NCBI GenBank assembly: GCA_026770585.1
Contig: MU646313.1
Coordinates: 1,132,689-1,143,675, forward strand
Source: Baffinella frigidus
Taxonomy: Eukaryota > Cryptophyceae > Cryptomonadales > Baffinellaceae
DNA length: 10,987 nt
Direction of reading: 5' to 3'
A program made the translations under genes and the position numbers. The notes beneath the pieces were generated by a model. That model saw only the letters and a list, made by a program, of their open reading frames with translations. It was not told the DNA's origin and made no database searches. Shown piece by piece: positions 6,637 to 10,987 of this stretch. Within the stretch, counting starts at the first letter, position 1. Each line of letters begins with the position of its first letter.

Positions 6637-6767
6637 TCGGACCATACCAGAAGCTGTCCGGATGAAAAGGCGTAAGATAGCATCATTAGTTGCCTAACAT
6701 AGCATATACACCCTAACCTTCCGCGTGGGGGGCCTAAGATAGCGGGTCAGATTCTGTCTTGGTCCGA
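6637..6767 (+). mobile_element. TIR element family K, copy 2
   Basis: The ends are TCGGACCATACCAGAAGCTG and the complement of CAGATTCTGTCTTGGTCCGA. The interior matches 3908-4038, including three GCSTAASATAGC words and GCATATACACCCT. It sits between elements J and D. Confidence 0.8.
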
Positions 6768-6819
6768 AATTCGATTGAGGGCTCTCCGGAGATAGATACG
6801 CGCTGGGGAATGCATAGGC

Positions 6820-6969
6820 TAACGGCCTGAAAATGGGGTAGTTAGGCCTACGGCATTGCCTAGGACCTCCTACCGTAGGCCGAGGGATCCTAGGACCAAA
6901 AAGTTTCGGCCTACGGTAGGAGGTCCTAGGCAATCCCGTAGGCCTAACTACCCCATTTTCAGGCCGTTA
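6820..6969. mobile_element. Foldback element family A/D, copy D (most intact)
   Basis: The element is 150 bases, with ends TAACGGCCTGAAAATGGGGT and AGTTAGGCCTACGG mirrored exactly at the right end. Each arm is also internally self-complementary: GGCCTACGG (6845-6853) pairs with CCGTAGGCC (6873-6881), and the right arm repeats this at 6908-6916 and 6936-6944. CCTACNGTAGG is at 6869-6879 and 6910-6920. There is no ORF. Confidence 0.92.
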
Positions 6970-7502
6970 CCCTATTAGAATGCGTACTGTCGCAGGTTCA
7001 GGCGGGTGGGGAAATGCCTTGAGCGCAAGCTCCCTCCCCCCTTCCGTGTAAACCCCTTTGTACCTGCCCGCACCGGATCCCGGGGATCAATACTCAAGTT
7101 TGATCAAGCGGCCCGAGCATGTCGGCGGCATTTTCGCAACGAGCAGCTGTTCCCAGCAGCACCCTGACCCTCCCGAAGCGCCCCAGGTCTGAAGAGTGGT
7201 TTGGAAGATGAGAATGGGGGGGGCAGCACCCGGGGTCGAGCCCCTGTGCGGAGGCGAGGGTCCACGCCCCGACGTCCATGCTGTGCAGAGGATGCTGGTC
7301 CTCCATCGTCTCCACCGATCGGATCCCCCTCCCCCCAGCCCCCCGGTGTTCCGCAACTCGGCTGCGCGAGCTGGAACGAGGCACCCCTGTCCTTCCGCAG
7401 GCGCGTCAGAGGTCGAACGCTGCCCGGAGGAGAGGGTCGGCGGTGCGACCCGACTCCGCGCCACGGGGAAGGGTCCAAGTCAGCAGGTTACAGCAGGTTA
7501 CG
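6970..7502. other. GC-rich upstream region of the WD40 gene
   Basis: Several open frames exist on both strands between 7087 and 7500, but they overlap each other, are rich in Pro/Arg/Ser/Gly, and match no family I recognise; high GC alone would produce them. The region could hold 5' untranslated sequence or an upstream exon of the WD40 gene. A perfect tandem duplication CAGCAGGTTA (7481-7490, 7491-7500) abuts the MITE that follows. Confidence 0.4.
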
Positions 7503-7643
7503 AGGCTGAGGGCGGCTGCACGCCAGAGTCCTCGAAGGGGTCGCCAAAAGTCCATTCTTCGTCAAGGAAGTGGTTTTCAAAAGTCAACAACCGGGTTTAA
7601 AACACGGTTTAAAACAATCAACACCCTCCTGCGTGGCCTGAGC
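7503..7643 (+). mobile_element. MITE family I, copy 2, directly upstream of the WD40 gene
   Basis: It aligns with 3650-3795 through CACGCCAGAGNCCTNGAAG, GGTCGCCAAAAGTC, AAGNNAGTGGTTTTCAAAAG and CAACACCCTC. The ends are worn but still inverted (CACGCCAGAG against CTCCTGCGTGGCCTGAGCC). It ends 38 bases before the annotated ATG. Confidence 0.8.
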
Positions 7644-7681
7644 CGGGATCTCACGACTGGAGGGAGTCTGTTCTCGGGAGG

Positions 7682-8809
7682 ATGCTGGCTCTTGGTCTTA
7701 CTGGTGGGCGGGTGATGCTGGTGGATGAGGCGACCGGGGAAGTGAAGTGGGACGTGCAGGCTCACAATCTGCCTCTTTGCCAAGTTGCGGCACGGGATGA
7801 TCGGCGCTGGCCTCTCTGGTATTGGGGGGTACACGTAGCGATGCCCCCGGACGGCAGGTTCGTGGCGAGTACCGGGCACGGCGATCCGCTGTGGAAGTTC
7901 TTGGACGCTGAGAATGGGGCGGTGAAAATGGTGGGAGCCAAGCACGACGGAACTGGAGCGTGCATCTGTGCGGTCAACGATGTGGGTCCCATGGTGGTGC
8001 AGGAAGGATGCCCGGTAGTAACGCACACGGAGGGGCTAAACGCGGTGGCGTTCTCGCCGTGCGGAGGAAGGTTCGCCACCGGAGGCGACGGGTGTATCGT
8101 GTGGGACGTTCACACAGGGGAGGCGGAAAGGCGCATCGATTTTACTGCGGAGATGCAAGGAACCACGGCCTTGTGTTTCTCATCGGATGGGGCACGGCTG
8201 GCGAGCGGGAATGAAAACGGCGGCATTTACGTCTGGGACACTACGACGGGGGCGGTGCTCTTCCGAACGTTCTCCCACAGCATTTTCGAGAGCCTTCACT
8301 TCTCCCCCACCTTCAAAAATCAGCTTGTCAGCGCCAGCGATGATGAGGTTGCTGTGTGGGACGTGGATAAAGGTGAGATGCCCCTCTCCCTCTACGAGGG
8401 GAGCAGGTTTGTGGCGTTTTCGCCTGACGGAGGCACCATCGCTGTCGCGGGCCTCGACGGAGATTACGTGCAGTTTCTCAATTCGGAGTCGGGAGCTTCA
8501 ACTGCAATCACCGAGGTTGGCCACGAACAAGATGTTACTTCTTTCTGTTTTTTACAGAGTGACCACAACAAGATCGCCTCGGGCAGCATGGACTGCACCT
8601 GCAGGGTGTGGGACTCGTCGACCGGAGCGCTTTTACGCACGATCTACCCTGGAGGAATGGTAAGCTCGGTGGCAAGTGGGCGCGACTGGGTGCGGAGCAC
8701 GCAGGGGGGAGTAGCGTTTGCGATGGGGCACCATCCGCGGCTCGGGGCAGGGTCACAGGTGCTGGAGCTTGAATTGGAGCTGGTGCGGATGATCCTGGAC
8801 CGCGTGTGA
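7682..8809 (+). CDS. WD40-repeat protein, possibly lacking its N-terminal exon
   Basis: A 375-residue WD40 beta-propeller protein, probably an intracellular scaffold for protein-protein contacts; its partner is unknown. Blade-like repeats lie at about 48-85, 112-148, 158-193, 200-235, 239-276 and 281-320, with WD dipeptides at 141-142, 185-186, 226-227 and 310-311, and turns such as FSPDG (246-250). The C-terminal tail (about 337-375, GVAFAMGHHPRLGAG then LELVRMILDRV) is not a propeller strand; it ends in a hydrophobic helix. The chosen ATG is the first in frame. However, the protein opens in mid-blade (LALGLTGGRVMLVDEATGE), and the frame stays open upstream to 7613 without another ATG, into MITE I. 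Codon 1 may therefore be internal, with an exon upstream joined near the AG at 7679-7680, or the gene may be 5'-truncated. No intron is needed inside the ORF. The WD40 call is firm; the 5' end is not. Confidence 0.88.
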   Translation: MLALGLTGGRVMLVDEATGEVKWDVQAHNLPLCQVAARDDRRWPLWYWGVHVAMPPDGRFVASTGHGDPLWKFLDAENGAVKMVGAKHDGTGACICAVNDVGPMVVQEGCPVVTHTEGLNAVAFSPCGGRFATGGDGCIVWDVHTGEAERRIDFTAEMQGTTALCFSSDGARLASGNENGGIYVWDTTTGAVLFRTFSHSIFESLHFSPTFKNQLVSASDDEVAVWDVDKGEMPLSLYEGSRFVAFSPDGGTIAVAGLDGDYVQFLNSESGASTAITEVGHEQDVTSFCFLQSDHNKIASGSMDCTCRVWDSSTGALLRTIYPGGMVSSVASGRDWVRSTQGGVAFAMGHHPRLGAGSQVLELELELVRMILDRV

Positions 8810-8910
8810 TGGTCGGGGCCATCAAGAACGTGTGCCTCGTTTAGGAGGGTCGGAACAACGGGAGGACGTTTAGATCCTCCGTTTGACTCTGGTTCGGTAC
8901 CACGTGACTG

Positions 8911-8952
8911 AGTAGGGTTTAGGGTCGAGTGTTGAGGGTTGAGGGTTGAGGG
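8911..8952 (+). repeat. Telomere-like degenerate 7-mer array
   Basis: Six consecutive 7-base units: AGTAGGG, TTTAGGG, TCGAGTG, then TTGAGGG three times. TTTAGGG is the telomere unit of plants, many green algae and several other protists. The array is interstitial, about 100 bases after the WD40 stop codon. It may equally be an ordinary G-rich short tandem repeat. Confidence 0.7.
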
Positions 8953-9326
8953 TCTGGGAATCCGACAGGACGCTGGAGTGTGAAATACAAAGCAAACAAT
9001 GGGGCTGCCAAGTCGACTTACGCGGCGAGACCTTACCATTGGCTGACTTTCACTGACACTTCCAGGCCAATTTTTAGAACCCACTGTACATTGAGGGAAA
9101 CCTCTTCACATCCACTTTTTTCTTTGTCCCTTTCTTTTCTTGTTCTCTATGGCTGTCCTCAACTCACACCCGCACACAATCCTCTCTTTTTGAAATCTTG
9201 TTTCTTCTCTGGGGTATCCGTGGTTGGAGCTCTCATACTTTAACCATGGGATACCATGAGCCTCATACAGGCTGACTTGGGTTCGGTGGTTGTGCGAGCG
9301 CGTTCCTCTTTGGGATAACTCAAACG
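8953..9326. other. Non-coding stretch with a pyrimidine-rich tract
   Basis: The segment 9105-9225 is T/C-rich (CACTTTTTTCTTTGTCCC, TTTCTTTTCTTG). An 87-codon frame at 8980-9243 has no recognisable features and is not called. Some of the start may be the 3' untranslated region of the WD40 gene. Nothing else is supported. Confidence 0.4.
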
Positions 9327-9850
9327 CCCCAAGAGAACCACCCTCTATCCCCTCTTCACGAGCTCCTGCACTGGAGAGCTAAGCGCGATCCGAAAGCAAA
9401 AATGTTTTTCTGCAGATCCTTTCTACGGAAGGGCGTGTCGTTGGGCCATGTTGGGAGGAATTAAAACCTAAAGGACCCAAGTCCCCAAGAGACACCCTGT
9501 ATCCCCTTTTCAGGAGCCTCTGCAATGGAGAGCTAAACGCGATCCGAAAGCAATATTGCTTTCTTTGCAAATCCTTTCTACGAAACGGCGTGTCGTTGGC
9601 ATATCGTGGGCGAAATTAAAACCTGAAGGACCTACGAGGCTCAGTCTCGTTACTCGTAACCTGTTGACTTACCCAGAGTCATGCACCGGGGAGCCTAAAT
9701 GTGATCCGAAAGGAAGCATGGCTTCTTTGCAGAACCAGCTCCGGTGTCCGCCTATGTTGGGAGCTCGAAAAACCTTAAGGACCTACATGTCAAGGATGTC
9801 CGCCTATGTTGAAAACTCGAAGAACCTAAAGGACCTAAAGGATTTGCCTT
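9327..9850 (+). repeat. Diverged ~156-bp tandem repeats, three copies plus a fragment
   Basis: Copy 1 starts near 9327, copy 2 near 9483 (156-base offset at AAGAGA) and copy 3 near 9630-9790; a fragment repeats CCGCCTATGTTG and CCTAAAGGACC at 9799-9840. Shared words are GGAGAGCTAA, GATCCGAAAG, TACGNAANGGCGTGTCGTTGG and AATTAAAACCTRAAGGACC. Each copy has a hairpin after GATCCGAAAG, and copy 2 has the perfect 18-base palindrome GAAAGCAATATTGCTTTC (9546-9563). Short open frames here are not considered genes. Confidence 0.85.
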
Positions 9851-10129
9851 TTTCACATCGCATTCTGAGTGGGCCAAGCAAAAGTCGACTGTAAGCATTT
9901 TTGATTTTTCGTCTGGCGCTTGCAACTCTGGGGTTGATTACTGAATTTGTCAAAGAGGGTTCATAGGTCCGCCGTTATTGGGGGGGAAGGTCGGGCGCCT
10001 CCCCAGATCGAGAAGGCCACTCGAGAATGCTACAGGGGCCCATTTACATGTAGGGTTGTAAAACTTTGTACCAGGATAAGGTGTTTCAACCTCGTAACCG
10101 GCCCACCCGGGGCTTCAGTGGCTCCAAGG
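9851..10129. other. Non-coding stretch
   Basis: A 73-codon frame spans 9947-10168 without recognisable features. The word TTTGTACCAGGA near 10066 recalls family G elements. I see no gene or complete element. Confidence 0.4.
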
Positions 10130-10155
10130 GCAATGAAAGTTACTACACAAATGCT
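10130..10155 (+). repeat. Fragment of the C/F foldback family
   Basis: GCAATGAAAGTTACTACACA followed by AATGCT matches the subterminal part of elements C and F. Only this half is present, and MITE E1 begins four bases later. It may be a C/F copy broken by E1, or an unrelated remnant. Confidence 0.6.
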
Positions 10156-10158
10156 ACA

Positions 10159-10262
10159 TATCCCGTAAGTGACCAACGGGCGAATAATCGCCCGTGGAAG
10201 CCCTAGGCAGGTCCCAGGGCCCTACGGTAGGGCGTATGAGTCTACTGGTCACTTCAGGGATA
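10159..10262 (+). mobile_element. MITE family E, copy 1
   Basis: A 104-base element with ends TATCCCGTAAGTGACCA and the complement of TGGTCACTTCAGGGATA. Each end carries TA, consistent with the TA target duplication of mariner-like elements but not proving it. The right half matches copy 2 closely. The left half has a perfect 8-base hairpin, ACGGGCGA-ATAA-TCGCCCGT (10176-10195), that copy 2 lacks. CCTACGGTAGG is at 10221-10231. Confidence 0.88.
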
Positions 10263-10492
10263 AAATTATCTTGGGTTTAAATAGGCCTCGCTTGCATTCT
10301 CGTGTGGGGCAGGAGAATCGGGAGGGGTCGAAAGTTTCTTGAGCACGTTTCTCCCAGCCTGCCTCCTGTGATTTAGAAACTTTTTGCCTGCGGTTGGCTG
10401 ACTCGGAAGGTGCGGGCTTTTTCCGCACGCGGTTCGCGCTTTACAGAGAGCAGCGTTGGTTCGCGCTTTACAGAGAGCAGCGTTACACCCGT
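10263..10492. repeat. Intervening stretch with small repeats
   Basis: It contains a 9-base inverted repeat AAAGTTTCT / AGAAACTTT (10331-10339, 10375-10383), the hairpin GTGCGG-GCTTTTT-CCGCAC (10410-10428), and a perfect 27-base tandem duplication starting GGTTCGCGCTTTACAGAGAG (10431-10457 and 10458-10484). No ORF is supported. It lies downstream of the minus-strand SPRY-like gene. Confidence 0.8.
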
Positions 10493-10597
10493 TATCCCTT
10501 AAGTGCCCATGCCGACAAATCTGAGGGCCAAGAGGTCATAGGCAGGTCCTAGGGCCCTACGGTAGGGCGTATGAGCCTACTGGTCACTTAAGGGATA
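10493..10597 (+). mobile_element. MITE family E, copy 2, overlapping the SPRY-like gene end
   Basis: A 105-base element with ends TATCCCTTAAGTGCCCA and the complement of TGGTCACTTAAGGGATA. The right ~58 bases (GGCAGGTCCTAGGGCCCTAC onward) are nearly identical to copy 1; the left half differs. CCTACGGTAGG is at 10556-10566. Its right end contains the stop codon of the minus-strand gene. Confidence 0.9.
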
Positions 10598-10987
10598 CCC
10601 GCCTTGCGCGCAGCCTGGTGGTCCCCGCCCAGCCATTACTCGCCGCGAGGCGCCACTCCCCGCCCTCCGCCAACCCCGGGAGCTCCTCAAACGCACAGCA
10701 CACCGCCTCCCCGTCAATCGCGTAATCCAGCGTGCCCCCCCCTCCCTCCCCCCCCGCGGCCCGGTCGGTACCGCGCGTGACAGTGAGAGCGAGCCCCGGG
10801 CGCGTCCCGGCTTTGAACCCCAGCGTCTGGTCCGTCTGGGCCCCGCGGATGTACATCGGGTGGATCGGCCCCGTCGCCCCGCCCCAGATTGCCCACCCGA
10901 TCGCGCTCAGCGACTTGTCAAGGTCCACCCCGAGCCCCTCCGCGCGCCCCCCCGCCCGCGGCCCGATCGGTACCACACCGATCCAGC
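10584..10987 (-). CDS. SPRY-like domain protein, C-terminal part (gene runs off the window)
   Basis: The frame is open from the right edge to TGA at 10584-10586 and gives 133 residues with no start in the window. The opening WIGVVPIG, then VDLDKSLSAIGWAIWGG (20-36), GFKAGTRPGLALTVT (56-70), GTLDYAIDGEAVCCAFEELPG (84-104) and a WRLAASNGWAGTTRLR ending follow the usual SPRY/B30.2 order: a GV-containing strand, a GW strand, a 'reduced or simple interaction' segment, and a 'DG-x-x-x-x-x-AF' hairpin. SPRY domains usually mediate protein-protein binding; the partner here is unknown. A Gly/Ala-rich insert (residues 76-84) lies between two strands and corresponds to the C-rich tract near 10735-10760. 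The last residues and stop codon (VSLK-stop) lie within or across the end of MITE E2, so the original C-terminus was probably altered. An ordinary GC-rich chance frame is possible but less likely given the ordered motifs. Confidence 0.6.
   Translation of the reverse strand, partial: WIGVVPIGPRAGGRAEGLGVDLDKSLSAIGWAIWGGATGPIHPMYIRGAQTDQTLGFKAGTRPGLALTVTRGTDRAAGGEGGGGTLDYAIDGEAVCCAFEELPGLAEGGEWRLAASNGWAGTTRLRARRVSLK

Noticed and set aside
7087-7715. Overlapping GC-rich frames on both strands upstream of the WD40 gene
   Set aside because: At least six mutually overlapping frames of similar length are open, as expected from high GC. None carries a WD40-like or other recognisable motif, so I could not assign an upstream exon.
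8537-8557. A splice-acceptor-like stretch (CTTTCTGTTTTTTACAG) inside the WD40 ORF
   Set aside because: The translation across it (TSFCFLQSDHNKIASGS) is a normal WD40 strand and continues in frame on both sides, so no intron is needed.
8980-9243. An 87-codon plus-strand frame after the WD40 gene
   Set aside because: It has no domain and is set in a pyrimidine-rich tract that generates Ser/Leu/Phe. It is likely untranslated or intergenic sequence.

Overview
This window looks like nuclear DNA from a eukaryote, most plausibly a GC-rich microalga or other protist; I cannot name the lineage. The evidence is very low gene density (one whole ORF and one gene end in 11 kb), two eukaryote-typical domains (WD40 propeller, SPRY-like), microsatellites, and a dense population of short terminal-inverted-repeat (TIR) elements of the MITE/foldback kind. 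No operon, tRNA, rRNA, CRISPR or bacterial expression signal was found. The first 29 bases are pure G, probably an assembly or sequencing artefact at a contig end.

Layout. 30-1690: non-coding repeat debris, a (GA)27 microsatellite, a 23-bp tandem repeat and one MITE (1557-1695). 1697-2775: a modular repeat block with an array of six small imperfect palindromes, bracketed by inverted copies of that MITE (second copy 2807-2946). 3015-4650: a foldback element, two more TIR elements and six copies of a repeat beginning CCTGAGACGATGAA. 4664-5246: a CT-rich microsatellite and two copies of a third inverted-repeat family. 5247-6969: nine TIR or foldback elements almost end to end. 6970-7643: a GC-rich stretch and a MITE directly upstream of the only sizeable gene. 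7682-8809 (+): a WD40 protein of at least 375 residues, which starts mid-blade. 8911-8952: a telomere-like 7-mer array. 9327-9850: diverged 156-bp tandem repeats that keep a hairpin. 10159-10597: two related 105-bp MITEs; the second provides the stop codon of a SPRY-like gene on the minus strand that runs off the right edge.

The most distinctive pattern is sharing of short modules between otherwise different element families. The odd palindrome CCTACNGTAGG occurs nine times, eight of them inside elements of at least three TIR types. An AAGTCAACTT-like motif recurs in several other families. The two genes show no functional link; their common feature is a MITE at one end of each.
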